Source of the DNA: Alistipes sp.
Lineage (GTDB): Bacteria; Bacteroidota; Bacteroidia; Bacteroidales; Rikenellaceae
DNA length: 64,000 nucleotides
Assembly (NCBI GenBank): GCA_017483225.1
Contig: JAFULF010000027.1
Location: 1 to 64,000, forward strand
Reading direction: 5' to 3'
Position 1 is the stretch's first letter; each line of letters opens with the position of its first letter. Made by a program: the position numbers and the translations under genes. Under the pieces are notes generated by a model, which made no database searches, was not told where the DNA came from, and saw only the letters and a program-made list of their open reading frames with translations. Shown piece after piece: positions 8,382 to 17,380 of the stretch.

Positions 8382-9338
8382 ATGGATGAGTCACAGAGTA
8401 AGAGGGTAGCATATTGCGCAACGGATAGGATGCGTGACCTGATAATGGATAATAGTTCACTGCTGATGGTGATGAGCCGCTTTGGCATCCCGCTCGGCTT
8501 CGGGGATAAGAGCGTGGAGACGATATGTGCGGAGCAAGGGGTCGATGTGGGCACCTTCCTCTCGGTGGCAAACTTTATATCACGGCGAGGCTGGGATGTG
8601 CGCAACGTGTCGTTGCAGTCGCTCACCGACTATCTGCGTCAGGCCCACGACTACTTCTTGGAGTTCAACCTTCCCGCCATACGTCGCAAACTTATTGATG
8701 CGATAGATTGCTCCGGCACCGACGAGGTGGCTCTGCTGATTTTGAAGTTCTACGACGAGTATGTTACCGAGGTGCGCCGCCATATGGGCTATGAGGATGC
8801 TACGGTATTCTCCTACGTGGCGCAACTGCTGCAAGGCCGTCTTGCCTCCGACTATACCATCGCCACCTTTGTTTCGATGCACAACCATATCGAGGAGCGT
8901 CTGAGCGAGTTGAAGAGTATCATTATACGATACTATCCACAGAAGAATAACCACCTGCTAAACTCCGTCTTGTTCGATATCATCAACTGCGAGCAGGACC
9001 TGATGTCGCACTGCGCTGTCGAGGATGATATCCTTGTGCCGGCGGTGGAGCGGTTGGAGCGTGAGTTGCAGGCGAGGTCGGAGCAGGGCGATGTGCCGAG
9101 CGATGAGATTCTTGTCGATGGCGACAAGATGGAGATGCTGAGTGAACGAGAGAAGGATATTATCCGCTGCGTGACGAAAGGTATGACCAACAAGGAGATT
9201 GCCGACAGCCTCTGCCTCTCGGTGCATACGGTCACGACACACCGCCGTAATATCTCCTCAAAACTGCAAATACATACCCCCGCAGGTCTGACCATCTATG
9301 CCATCGTGAATGGTATTGTTAGCTTGAATGAGGTGTAG
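8382..9338 (+). CDS. One-component regulator: hemerythrin-like sensor plus LuxR-type HTH
   Basis: A 318-residue protein with three parts. Residues 20-65 resemble the short N-terminal domain of ScdA/RIC iron-repair proteins (SRFGIPLGFGDKSVETIC). Residues 85-225 look like a hemerythrin four-helix bundle with candidate di-iron ligands His89, His134, His169, His210 and Glu214 (HCAVEDD). Residues 252-315 are a LuxR/GerE helix-turn-helix (LSEREKDIIRCVTKGMTNKE). No receiver domain is present, so the bundle is probably the sensor, for O2, NO or redox state; the signal is inference. It has its own promoter and is convergent with the phosphofructokinase gene. No obvious target gene is adjacent. Confidence 0.85.
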   Translation: MDESQSKRVAYCATDRMRDLIMDNSSLLMVMSRFGIPLGFGDKSVETICAEQGVDVGTFLSVANFISRRGWDVRNVSLQSLTDYLRQAHDYFLEFNLPAIRRKLIDAIDCSGTDEVALLILKFYDEYVTEVRRHMGYEDATVFSYVAQLLQGRLASDYTIATFVSMHNHIEERLSELKSIIIRYYPQKNNHLLNSVLFDIINCEQDLMSHCAVEDDILVPAVERLERELQARSEQGDVPSDEILVDGDKMEMLSEREKDIIRCVTKGMTNKEIADSLCLSVHTVTTHRRNISSKLQIHTPAGLTIYAIVNGIVSLNEV

Positions 9339-9362
9339 TTATACGGCCGGGTACCATATAGA

Positions 9363-9404
9363 AAAAGGTGGTTGTTTTCCCTCGAAAACAACCACCTTTT
9401 CTAT
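9363..9404. terminator. Bidirectional terminator
   Basis: Perfect 16-bp stem, 9363-9378 with 9385-9400, and a 6-base loop, with A and T runs on both sides. It lies between the convergent LuxR-type and phosphofructokinase genes. Confidence 0.9.
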
Positions 9405-9418
9405 TGACCTCAAAGATT

Positions 9419-10651
9419 CTACCAGTTGAGAATCTTGCGGAAGTCGTAAGCCTCCGGATTCGATACGTACTGCTTTGCAGCCTCGTAGTCCTCCTCGGTG
9501 ATGTAGTTCATAATGTTGTTGATGACCTGCTGAATCTTGTCAGACTCGATGTTCACCAAACGTGGCGGAATCTTGCCGGTTGTAGGGTCCTGCAAATCCT
9601 TCAAGTAGAGCGGCGATACGAAGCCGTCCTGGCTGATGTAAACCATACAGCCGGTCTTGCCCTCCGAGAAGAGCTTGTAAACGCCCATACCCAACTCCGA
9701 GCAATAAACCAAGTCGTAAGCGATAGGGGTCTGGCAACGTACCTCGTAGCCAATCTCTACCGGACGAGACTTAACTTTCAGGCCGAGCTCCTTAACCTTC
9801 TTTTCGAGCATCTCGTTGAAGATGTGAGCCTTCGATACCTTACCCAACTCTGGGTGGCCGTGGTCGTCATACGAGAAGTGAATACCCGACTTTGCAATCT
9901 CCTCGTCAGAGAGCGAGTGGAATACACCCTCCGAAATCATTGCAACACCGTACTCAACGCCCATCAGCTTGCGCTTGATGATAGCCGAAACTACGAGGTT
10001 TACAATCTTCTCGACAGTAATCTCGGTCTTGTTGAACATCTCCGGAATTACAATCATAGGGTAGTGGCAAGCCGAGCCAATACCGAATGCGAGGTGACCT
10101 GCCGAGCGACCCATCGCAGCAACTACAAACCAGTTGGCCGAGGTGCGAGCGTCGTTGTAAACGGCACGACCGATAACGGTACCACCCTCCTTAGCCGACT
10201 GATAGCCGAAGGTAGGCGTTCCGTCAGGCAATGGGAGGTCGTTGTCGATAGTCTTTGGAACGTGGATGTTGGCGATAGGGTACTGCTTTGCTTCGAGGAA
10301 CTTCGCAATGCGGTTTGCAGTCGAAGCTGTGTCGTCACCACCAACGGTCACGAGCAACTTGATATTATTCTCGGTGAAGAACGAGAGGTTGAAATTCTCC
10401 TCAAAATCCTTGTCGGTAGGCTTGAAACGGCTCATAGTGAGGTACGAACCACCCTGATTGAAGATAAAGTCAGCCTTGAAGAAATCGAGGTCCTCGTGGC
10501 GTGGGGCAGGGTTGAACAGGCCCGAATAGCCGTGGTGCAGACCGATTACACGATAACCTTTTGCAAGGAAAGTCTTGGCAACGCTACCTACAACGGTATT
10601 CATACCCGGTGCAGGACCGCCACCTGTGAGAATTGCAATTGCTTCTTTCAT
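9419..10651 (-). CDS. pfp: Phosphofructokinase, pyrophosphate-dependent type
   Basis: A 410-residue phosphofructokinase that converts fructose 6-phosphate to the 1,6-bisphosphate. The phosphate-donor loop GGGPAPGMN is at 10-18. Two positions that separate donor classes both read as the pyrophosphate type: GGDD at 104-107, where ATP enzymes have GGDG, and PKTIDND at 132-138 with Lys133, where ATP enzymes have Gly. It is also longer than the 320-residue ATP enzyme of E. coli. I therefore infer use of pyrophosphate, which would make the step reversible. A -7 box (TATCTTTG on the minus strand) lies about 45 bases upstream. Single gene with a terminator at its end. Confidence 0.9.
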   Translation of the reverse strand: MKEAIAILTGGGPAPGMNTVVGSVAKTFLAKGYRVIGLHHGYSGLFNPAPRHEDLDFFKADFIFNQGGSYLTMSRFKPTDKDFEENFNLSFFTENNIKLLVTVGGDDTASTANRIAKFLEAKQYPIANIHVPKTIDNDLPLPDGTPTFGYQSAKEGGTVIGRAVYNDARTSANWFVVAAMGRSAGHLAFGIGSACHYPMIVIPEMFNKTEITVEKIVNLVVSAIIKRKLMGVEYGVAMISEGVFHSLSDEEIAKSGIHFSYDDHGHPELGKVSKAHIFNEMLEKKVKELGLKVKSRPVEIGYEVRCQTPIAYDLVYCSELGMGVYKLFSEGKTGCMVYISQDGFVSPLYLKDLQDPTTGKIPPRLVNIESDKIQQVINNIMNYITEEDYEAAKQYVSNPEAYDFRKILNW

Positions 10652-10732
10652 AATGTGAAAAATTTATTTGAGTTTGTGTAAATTTCAAAAACCGCCCAAA
10701 GATACTATTTTTTTTGTTGTTTCGGGCAAGAA

Positions 10733-11230
10733 TCAGCGAAAATCGAACATTTGTTGCGGATTAAGGTGCAAGTTTATGAGCCGTCGCCCCATTTTTACCG
10801 CTCGCTTGACCGTATATGCCGTGCCGCCACTCTCGCCTGTGAAGTATGCCACGACGACCGAGGCGTTGCTGACGAGGTAGTCGTTTCTGCCGTGATAGGC
10901 CCCGACGCTGTACTTCGGTTGCAGGGTTATGACGCTGTCGGCTTGCGCCACGATGGCGTTGAAACGCTCCCGCTTATCCGGCGAGAAGCTCTCCTGCTGC
11001 CCCTCGAAGGGTATTACGCAGATAAGGCGCAGGTGTGGCAACATCTTGCGCAGGTCGAGCAGCACCTCCGCCGCTATCATATCAAAGCCTATGGCCATAC
11101 CGCAAAGGAAGGTGTCGTACCCCTCGTTATATAGCTCGATGATTGTTCGGCGCAACGACACGTTGTGCTCGCCGTTGTAGGAGCGATGACCCGTGAAGGC
11201 AACACATCTCTCTCGCTGAGTCAGTGCCAT
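10733..11230 (-). CDS. SLOG-family (DUF1273/YpsA-like) protein
   Basis: A 165-residue Rossmann-like protein. The N-terminal CVAFTGHRSYN is the nucleotide-binding glycine region of SLOG/DUF1273 proteins, followed by FLCGMAIGFDMIAAEVLL, another family signature, and a late GGTAYTVKRA loop. SLOG proteins bind nucleotide-like ligands; some act in stress or defence signalling, but no effector domain is fused here. The gene starts 13 bases after ruvB and is presumably translated from the same mRNA. The exact role is unknown. Confidence 0.8.
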   Translation of the reverse strand: MALTQRERCVAFTGHRSYNGEHNVSLRRTIIELYNEGYDTFLCGMAIGFDMIAAEVLLDLRKMLPHLRLICVIPFEGQQESFSPDKRERFNAIVAQADSVITLQPKYSVGAYHGRNDYLVSNASVVVAYFTGESGGTAYTVKRAVKMGRRLINLHLNPQQMFDFR

Positions 11231-11243
11231 TGCCGAGCCTCCG

Positions 11244-12257
11244 TTAGAATAGAAGAGCGTCTTTGCTCTCCGGTGTCACTCCGAGGTGCCTGTAAGCCAA
11301 CTCCGTCGCCTCACGACCCCTTGGCGTGCGCTTCAAGAAGCCCTCCTTGATAAGGAATGGCTCATACACCTCCTCCAAAGTGCCGGCATCTTCGCTGACG
11401 GCAGTGGCTATGGTGTTGAGTCCCACCGGGCCGCCGTTGAACTTGGCGATTATCGTCGAGAGAATCTTGTTGTCCATACGGTCCAGACCTCGGGAGTCTA
11501 TGTTCAGAGCGTTGAGTGCTAAGCGGGTGATGTCGAGGTCGATATGTCCCTCGCCCTTGACCATTGCAAAGTCACGCACACGGCGCAGGAGCGAGTTGGC
11601 GATACGTGGTGTGCCACGTGAACGCAGAGCCAACTCCGTGGCGGCATCGTCGTCTATTGACACGCCGAGGATTGAGGCGGAGCGCTTCACGATGCGGGAT
11701 AGCACCGAGGCATCGTAGTACTCCAAGTGGCAGGTGATGCCGAAGCGGGCACGCAGTGGCGACGTGAGCAGTCCGCTGCGTGTCGTGGCTCCAATGAGCG
11801 TGAAGGGTGCCAACTCAATCTGAATGGAGCGGGCGGAAGGGCCCTTGTCGAGCACAATATCTATCTTGAAGTCCTCCATTGCCGAGTAGAGATACTCCTC
11901 GACTATGGGGCTCAGACGGTGAATCTCGTCAATGAAGAGCACGTCGCCGGGCGAGAGGTTCGTCAGCAGACCTGCCAAGTCGCCGGGCTTGTCCAATACG
12001 GGGCCGGAAGTGACCTTCATCTGCGCCCCCATCTCGTTGGCGATGATGTTTGCAAGGGTCGTCTTTCCAAGTCCCGGAGGGCCGTGCAGCAATACGTGGT
12101 CGAGCGAATCGCCACGCATCAATGCCGCCTTGATAAAGACACGCAGATTCTCGACCGTCTTGTCCTGGCCGGAGAAGGCGTCGAGTTGTTGCGGGCGGAT
12201 GCGGTTCTCGAACTCGCTATCGCTCTCTATGTGGCGTATATCTTTGTAATCGGACAT
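11244..12257 (-). CDS. ruvB: Holliday junction branch migration helicase subunit RuvB
   Basis: A 337-residue AAA+ motor that drives branch migration of Holliday junctions together with RuvA. Walker [10 protein letters not shown] is at 59-67, Walker [10 protein letters not shown] at 107-115, sensor-1 region [20 protein letters not shown] follows, and a winged-helix C-terminal domain ends in [12 protein letters not shown]. Length is normal for RuvB. A -7 box (TAACTTTG on the minus strand, just upstream) gives a leader of about 14-20 bases. The SLOG gene follows in the same operon. Confidence 0.96.
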   Translation of the reverse strand: MSDYKDIRHIESDSEFENRIRPQQLDAFSGQDKTVENLRVFIKAALMRGDSLDHVLLHGPPGLGKTTLANIIANEMGAQMKVTSGPVLDKPGDLAGLLTNLSPGDVLFIDEIHRLSPIVEEYLYSAMEDFKIDIVLDKGPSARSIQIELAPFTLIGATTRSGLLTSPLRARFGITCHLEYYDASVLSRIVKRSASILGVSIDDDAATELALRSRGTPRIANSLLRRVRDFAMVKGEGHIDLDITRLALNALNIDSRGLDRMDNKILSTIIAKFNGGPVGLNTIATAVSEDAGTLEEVYEPFLIKEGFLKRTPRGREATELAYRHLGVTPESKDALLF

Positions 12258-12339
12258 CTTTGTCGCTTTTATTTAGTGCAAAGTTAATTTTTCCAATCCA
12301 AAAATCAAAATTGCAGTTGCCTATTTGCGAAATCTTTTC

Positions 12340-12347
12340 TATTTTTG
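12340..12347 (+). promoter_or_regulatory. -7 box for the Ig-like/BspA operon
   Basis: TATTTTTG at 12340-12347. The predicted leader to the ATG at 12487 is about 130 bases. The intervening sequence has no other gene. Confidence 0.45.
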
Positions 12348-12486
12348 TGATAACATATAGAACACGGAAAGTGGAGGTTTATTCAGGCTTTGTCGCAATG
12401 TAATGCTTGCAACAGACTTTCAGCACCCGCTTTCTCTTTTTTTTGTAACTACTGCCGAGGTGCGGGTAGTAAACGAGTTATGGTTT

Positions 12487-13626
12487 ATGAAGAAACTTCT
12501 TCTTTTGGTTTTGTGTTGCCTCTCTTCATTGACTATTGTGGCGCAAAATTATTCTCTTAAAATTAATGAGTCAAAATACTTGTCGTTGCCCGACCCTCCT
12601 TACAATGGATATACGACACACGCAACGTGGAACTGTGATAGACCGGAGATTACCTTTACAGAGAGCGACGAGGTTGGTGCTATTATCTATATCAACTCCT
12701 ACTTTGAGGGAACGGCAACTATCTCTTGTCTGTATTCTTTTACTTATTATGGCGCAGATGATAATCTGCATCCTGGTCACGATTACGCATATTATTATAT
12801 CTCCTGTAAAGGAACTACGGCAACAATCAGCGATACTAATATTGAACTAAATCCCGGAGATACCTATCGTTTGAGTTATACCCTCGCATCCAGTAGTTGC
12901 GGGAAGCCTGCTGCCGAGTGGTCTTCGAGCGATGAATATGTTGCGAAAGTTGACCAAAACGGAAAGGTTACAGCTGTAAGTAGCGGTACTGCTCTTATTA
13001 CTTGTAATCCGATTGTAGCTCCAAAGGTTTTTTGTAATGTGCGAGTTCTTTCCATTCCTCCTGCTGGTATATCTATGTCTGCCAATTTGATAAGTGTTGT
13101 GGAGGGAAAGAGTAAGAATCTATCAGTTGTCTTTACTCCGCAGGGAGCCTCTTCTAAAATTACTTGGACATCGTCGGATACATCCATCGCAACGGTCTCC
13201 TCTGCCGGTAAGGTTACTGGCGTTAGTCCGGGCTCAACTACGGTTATGGCGACGACTGCTAATGGTTTGAGTGCAACTTGTCAAGTTAATGTTATCTCTG
13301 CACCAACTGCCGTCAACCTACCTTCGAGTGAGGATATTATGCTTGGATATGGAAAGAGGTTAATACCGGAGCTTACGCCCGAAAACTCGGAAACTACATA
13401 TCAATGGAGTTCGTCCGATACATCTGTTGCAACAGTGTCGGCAGATGGCATGGTTACCGGTAAAAGTGTCGGAACGGCTGATATAACCGTTAAAACCGAT
13501 AATGGTAAGAGTGCGGTATGTAGGGTTACGGTTAATGAGGCTCCTAAGAATCTTTATAGACGAAATCTTGACTCTAAGATTGTAAGAATAATATCTCTTA
13601 TTTCAAGAACTAAATCTCAATACTAA
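12487..13626 (+). CDS. Secreted protein with Ig-like (BIG2) domains
   Basis: A 379-residue exported protein. I use the ATG at 12487 because it begins a clean signal peptide (MKKLLLLVLCCLSSLTIVAQ). At least three bacterial Ig-like group 2 domains follow from about residue 115; each carries a W-S-S-(S/D)-D-x-x-(V/I)-A-x-V core and a G-x-V-x-(A/G)-x-(S/K)-x-G-x-(A/T) strand, for example TWTSSDTSIATVSSAGKVTG. The first about 100 residues are not recognised. The C-terminal tail is short and basic. BIG2 domains are typical of adhesins. The BspA-like lipoprotein gene follows after one base, so the two are translationally coupled. Base composition is lower in GC than the neighbours. Confidence 0.8.
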   Translation: MKKLLLLVLCCLSSLTIVAQNYSLKINESKYLSLPDPPYNGYTTHATWNCDRPEITFTESDEVGAIIYINSYFEGTATISCLYSFTYYGADDNLHPGHDYAYYYISCKGTTATISDTNIELNPGDTYRLSYTLASSSCGKPAAEWSSSDEYVAKVDQNGKVTAVSSGTALITCNPIVAPKVFCNVRVLSIPPAGISMSANLISVVEGKSKNLSVVFTPQGASSKITWTSSDTSIATVSSAGKVTGVSPGSTTVMATTANGLSATCQVNVISAPTAVNLPSSEDIMLGYGKRLIPELTPENSETTYQWSSSDTSVATVSADGMVTGKSVGTADITVKTDNGKSAVCRVTVNEAPKNLYRRNLDSKIVRIISLISRTKSQY

Positions 13627-13627
13627 T

Positions 13628-15343
13628 ATGAGGAATTTGTATAATATTATATTCATTACTGTTTGGTGTGTCATTGTTTCTGTATGTGTGGGGTGCGAAT
13701 CGGTAGATATTGATGATTCTGTCAATGGTGCTGATGGAACAGAAGATGCAGGTGGTTCTGAAACATCCAAAATACATCTGTGCTCTAATTGGGGAATGAC
13801 CAAAGAGCAGGTCAAGTCAGAAATGACTGGATATGCTCTTGATAAAGAAGATGAGGCTTTCCTTTGTTTTTCATCGGATAATGCAGCTTACATTATATCT
13901 TATGAATTCTACGAGGCTGGATTATGTGCATCATTGTTGATGGCCAAAACGGATGTAACGTCGGACTCTGCAATGCTCCAATTTGTGTCAGATTATACAG
14001 AGATTGGGTTTGTTGAACCTCGGATGGTTTATTTGAATGAGAAAAAATCATCAGTGGCTACATATAATACAGAAATTATTGATAATATAGAATATAAAAC
14101 ATTGGGGCTTACTCGATTAGATATGGAATCTCCTCGAAATGTGCTTTGTTATACTACAACTGACGATAGGGCTATAACCCCAAATGTGTCATCTCCATTC
14201 AATGTTGTGCAGATTTTATCTAATACGTATAGTAACGGAATAGGTGTAATTGTGTGTGATGGTGATATTACAAGTATTGCATCAGATGCTTTTAAGGGGT
14301 GTACAAAGTTGAAAAGTATTACTTTGCCTAGTGGCCTTACTTTGATTCAAAATAAGGCGTTCGCTGACTGTACTTCATTAGAAAATGTTGCAATACATGA
14401 TGGTATTACCTCATTAGGATATGGAATATTCGATAATTGCACCTCGTTGACGGATGTTCATGTGGATATAAGTAATCTTGCGGACTATTGTGTCGAAAAT
14501 CATACCCGCAAATTTGTAGGCAATAGGCATCTGTATATAAATGGGTTAGAAATTACAGAGTTGGTTATTCCCGATAGTGTTACCGAAATCGGAGAATGCG
14601 CTTTCTATGAATGTAGTGGTTTAACAAGCGTGACAATTCCTGATAGTGTTACTTCGATTGGAGATTATGCATTCAATAGATGTTATTCGTTGACAGGTAT
14701 AACAATCCCTAATAGCGTAACCATGATTGGATCTGGAGCCTTTGTATTATGTACCTCGTTGGTAGATATGACAATCCCAGGAAGTGTTTCTACGATCGGG
14801 AGTTTTGCCTTTAAAAGTTGTACCTCGTTGACAAATGTAACAATATGTGATGGCGTCACCTCTATTGGAGGTGGTGCATTCGATGGTTGTAGTAATTTGG
14901 TAAGTATAAACATTCCGGATAGTGTTACAATTCTTGAAGGCGCATTATTTGAGGATTGTTCTTCTTTGCCTATCGAAGGCAAAATCAGGTATGCGGACGT
15001 ATATTTAGCAGAGGCGATTGATGAAAATATGGTAACATGTGACATTAAAGATGGTACTCGATTTGTTGGTGGTTATGCATTTTATATCAATAAATGCACT
15101 AAATTGACAACCGTTACTATTCCTGATAGTGTTATCTCGATTGGTTATTGGGCATTCATTGGCTGCTCCTCGTTAAAAGAGGTTTATTGCAAGGCTACAA
15201 CACCGCCGATAGGAAGCCCTGCTATGTTCAATAGCAATGCATCAGATCGCAAAATTTATGTACCACGAGCATCGGTCGATGCATACAAATCCGCTCAATA
15301 TTGGAGCGCTTATGCCGATTCAATTGTCGGCTACGATTTCTAA
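13628..15343 (+). CDS. BspA-like leucine-rich-repeat lipoprotein
   Basis: A 571-residue predicted lipoprotein with signal peptide and lipidation Cys23 (VCVGC, a slightly relaxed lipobox). Residues about 30-205 are unassigned. From about 210 to 545 there are about ten BspA-type (LRR_5) repeats of the form (I/V)P(D/N)SVT-x-IG-x-x-AF-x-x-C-x-x-L. The repeat run is broken at about 285-310 and 445-470 by non-repeat segments containing hydrophobic strands, as often seen in BspA proteins. The C-terminus YVPRASVDAYKSAQYWSAYA is a typical capping motif. These proteins bind host or bacterial surfaces in related organisms; the ligand here is unknown. Low GC relative to flanks. Confidence 0.85.
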   Translation: MRNLYNIIFITVWCVIVSVCVGCESVDIDDSVNGADGTEDAGGSETSKIHLCSNWGMTKEQVKSEMTGYALDKEDEAFLCFSSDNAAYIISYEFYEAGLCASLLMAKTDVTSDSAMLQFVSDYTEIGFVEPRMVYLNEKKSSVATYNTEIIDNIEYKTLGLTRLDMESPRNVLCYTTTDDRAITPNVSSPFNVVQILSNTYSNGIGVIVCDGDITSIASDAFKGCTKLKSITLPSGLTLIQNKAFADCTSLENVAIHDGITSLGYGIFDNCTSLTDVHVDISNLADYCVENHTRKFVGNRHLYINGLEITELVIPDSVTEIGECAFYECSGLTSVTIPDSVTSIGDYAFNRCYSLTGITIPNSVTMIGSGAFVLCTSLVDMTIPGSVSTIGSFAFKSCTSLTNVTICDGVTSIGGGAFDGCSNLVSINIPDSVTILEGALFEDCSSLPIEGKIRYADVYLAEAIDENMVTCDIKDGTRFVGGYAFYINKCTKLTTVTIPDSVISIGYWAFIGCSSLKEVYCKATTPPIGSPAMFNSNASDRKIYVPRASVDAYKSAQYWSAYADSIVGYDF

Positions 15344-15370
15344 ATAAGACAGCGTAAGTCGTTGATTTGT

Positions 15371-15413
15371 AGGGTGTCCGTGCGGGGTAAAGGTCCGCAC
15401 GGGCACCCTTTGT
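15371..15413 (+). terminator. Terminator of the Ig-like/BspA operon
   Basis: A 15-bp stem (15371-15385 with 15395-15409, one wobble pair) and a short T run. Confidence 0.8.
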
Positions 15414-15563
15414 TATGGGTAGAGTCGGGTGGAGAGGGGTAAGTGAGAAAAGTTTTGCGAATTTGTGTATAATTTACTATATTTGTAAATTGTAAGCACG
15501 CTAACAACGCAAAATGGTGGGTGGATAGAAGAAAAAAGCCCTCACGAAGAAGGGCTAACGGTG

Positions 15564-15635
15564 TGATTCCGAGCGGATTCGAACCGCTATCGTAAGAACC
15601 GGAATCTTATATTCTATCCATTGAACTACGGAACC
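15564..15635 (-). tRNA. tRNA-Arg (anticodon CCG)
   Basis: The minus strand folds as a complete cloverleaf of 72 bases: acceptor GGTTCCG/CGGAATC with one G-T pair, D stem GTTC/GAAT, anticodon stem TAAGA/TCTTA enclosing TTCCGGT with anticodon CCG, and T arm AGCGG-TTCGAAT-CCGCT. Discriminator base is A and CCA is not encoded. It reads CGG codons. A CATCTTTG sequence just upstream may be its -7 box. Confidence 0.95.
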
Positions 15636-15664
15636 GTGTTGCAAAGATGAAAAAAAAATAGGAA

Positions 15665-16291
15665 ATGACAAAAAATAATAGCGATTGGGAGCGTTTAGCG
15701 AAGATAATTACAATGTCGGGGCTTACGACCAATGCATTTGCCCAACATATAGGTATGACCCGAAGTGAGGGACTCTACCAGATTAAGAGTGGCAGATGCG
15801 GCATAACCCGCAACATTGCAAATCTCATCGTTGACAGGTATCCGCAGATAAATGCTGCGTGGCTGCTCACGGGCTTCGGCTCGATGTATGCCGACGGCAC
15901 GACGACGGAGCAGGTGCCGTTTTATGATTGCGAACTTGCGGATATAGCCAATGTCGGGGCGTTGGTGCCGACGTCGTATATGTACGTTCCGCAGGTGCAT
16001 AATGCGCAGATTGCTGTGGCGTATCAGAGCGACGATATGACCCCGCAGGTGCCTTGCGGCACGATTCTCTTCTTGCAAAGAAGCGAGCCGACATCGCTCG
16101 TATATGGCAACGAGTATGTGGTAATCACGCCGCAGTGGTCGGTGATGCGCCGTGTGAGGTTGTCGCAGAATGAGGATGAGTTGAGGCTTCTGGCCAATGA
16201 CCCGTCGCAGTTTGATGATATGGTGGTCAAGCGTGCCGATATTTTGGCCGTATTTGACGTGAAGGGTAAGCTGATATTAAAGAATAATTAA
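15665..16291 (+). CDS. LexA/CI-like regulator with degenerate S24 peptidase domain
   Basis: A 208-residue protein with an N-terminal helix-turn-helix (about 8-60, GLTTNAFAQHIGMTRSEGLY) and a C-terminal LexA-like fold (about 110-205). At the usual autocleavage serine motif GDSMxP it reads SDDMTP, so the nucleophile is replaced by Asp, and the region of the catalytic lysine reads MRRV. It is therefore probably unable to cleave itself. Although such proteins are often phage repressors, no phage genes are nearby and it opens an operon of envelope genes, with the histidine kinase 23 bases later. It may regulate this operon; that is inference. Confidence 0.75.
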   Translation: MTKNNSDWERLAKIITMSGLTTNAFAQHIGMTRSEGLYQIKSGRCGITRNIANLIVDRYPQINAAWLLTGFGSMYADGTTTEQVPFYDCELADIANVGALVPTSYMYVPQVHNAQIAVAYQSDDMTPQVPCGTILFLQRSEPTSLVYGNEYVVITPQWSVMRRVRLSQNEDELRLLANDPSQFDDMVVKRADILAVFDVKGKLILKNN

Positions 16292-16314
16292 AAACGATAG
16301 AAACCTTATTTGTT

Positions 16315-17352
16315 ATGATGAAGATTAAAACCAAGGAGAGCGCATCGTGGATTATCGGTGCCGTAGCAGGCATTTGTGTAGCAGCGATAACGCTGTTGCT
16401 CAAAGCTCAGTGGTGGGTTATAGTGGTGGCGACACTGCTGACCTTTGTGCTTATTTCGCTGTTTGCGTTGTGGATTATGGTGGGCTATGTGGCGTACAAG
16501 CTGCGCCCGATTTACTCCACCGTATTTTCGAGGGATGTCCATACGGGCGAGATTGTCGGCGAGTTGAAGGATAAGCGAGTGGAGAATATCTCGGAGGAGC
16601 TGAGCGCCTGGGCCGACGATAACGATAAGGAGATTGCCCGCTTGAAGGATGCCGAGAAGTTCCGCAAGCAGTATCTGGGCAACGTGGCTCACGAACTCAA
16701 AACACCTATATTTAATATACAGGGCTATATCTCGACCCTGCTCGATGGCGGCTTGGAGGATGAGTTGGTAAATCGCAAGTACCTCGAAAGAGCCGAGAAG
16801 AGCGTGGAGCGTATGATAAATATCATAGGCGACCTCGACACTATCGCACGCTTGGAGAGCGATATGAACGAGATGAAGTGCGAGAGCTTCGATATGGTGG
16901 CTCTGGCGAAGGATATCGCCGAGCAGTGCGAGATGGAGGCCTCGAAGCGAGGCATCACGCTGACGGTCAAGGGTGCCGACCACCTGCCTTCGAGATTCTG
17001 GGTGTCGGCAGATAAGTTCTATATCGGTCAGGTGTTGGAGAATCTGATTGTCAACTCCATACGTTACGGCAAGGAGGGTGGCGAGACTAAGATTACCTGC
17101 CGAGATATGCTCGACAAGATTTTGGTTGAGATTGAGGATAACGGTATCGGTATCGCCAAGAGCGATGCCCCTCGTGTCTTCGAGCGATTCTACCGCACGG
17201 ATAAGGGTCGTTCGAGAGAGCAGGGCGGTACAGGCCTGGGATTGGCCATCGTGAAGCATATCATCGAGGGTCACGGCGAGCACGTCTCCGTGCGTAGCGA
17301 GCTTGGCGAGGGCAGCACCTTCACCTTCACCCTCCGAAAGGTTGAATTGTAG
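16315..17352 (+). CDS. Sensor histidine kinase (PhoR/ResE-like)
   Basis: A 345-residue inner-membrane kinase. Two adjacent membrane helices (about 12-29 and 33-58) leave almost no periplasmic loop, so the signal is probably sensed in the membrane or inside the cell. A dimerisation helix holds the phospho-accepting His126 in NVAHELKTP. The ATPase domain has an N box (LENLIVNSIRYG), a G1 box (DNGIGIA) and a G2 box (GGTGLGLAIVKH). No receiver protein is encoded next to it, so the partner is elsewhere. It lies between the LexA-like gene and lgt on one transcript. An ATG one codon later is an alternative start. Confidence 0.92.
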   Translation: MMKIKTKESASWIIGAVAGICVAAITLLLKAQWWVIVVATLLTFVLISLFALWIMVGYVAYKLRPIYSTVFSRDVHTGEIVGELKDKRVENISEELSAWADDNDKEIARLKDAEKFRKQYLGNVAHELKTPIFNIQGYISTLLDGGLEDELVNRKYLERAEKSVERMINIIGDLDTIARLESDMNEMKCESFDMVALAKDIAEQCEMEASKRGITLTVKGADHLPSRFWVSADKFYIGQVLENLIVNSIRYGKEGGETKITCRDMLDKILVEIEDNGIGIAKSDAPRVFERFYRTDKGRSREQGGTGLGLAIVKHIIEGHGEHVSVRSELGEGSTFTFTLRKVEL

Positions 17353-17380
17353 GGGTGTTCCCGATAAAGCGTAAGGAGTT

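Noticed and set aside
9368..10681. Long plus-strand open frame (437 residues) opposite the phosphofructokinase gene
   Set aside because: It mirrors the codon pattern of Pfp on the other strand, has no family signature, and the Pfp frame is unmistakable.
10733..11230. SLOG protein as part of a defence system
   Set aside because: No effector domain or neighbour of a defence type; it is co-transcribed with ruvB.
15564..16291. tRNA-Arg next to a phage-repressor-like gene as a prophage or integration site
   Set aside because: No integrase, no direct repeat of the tRNA 3' end and no phage genes; the regulator begins an envelope operon.
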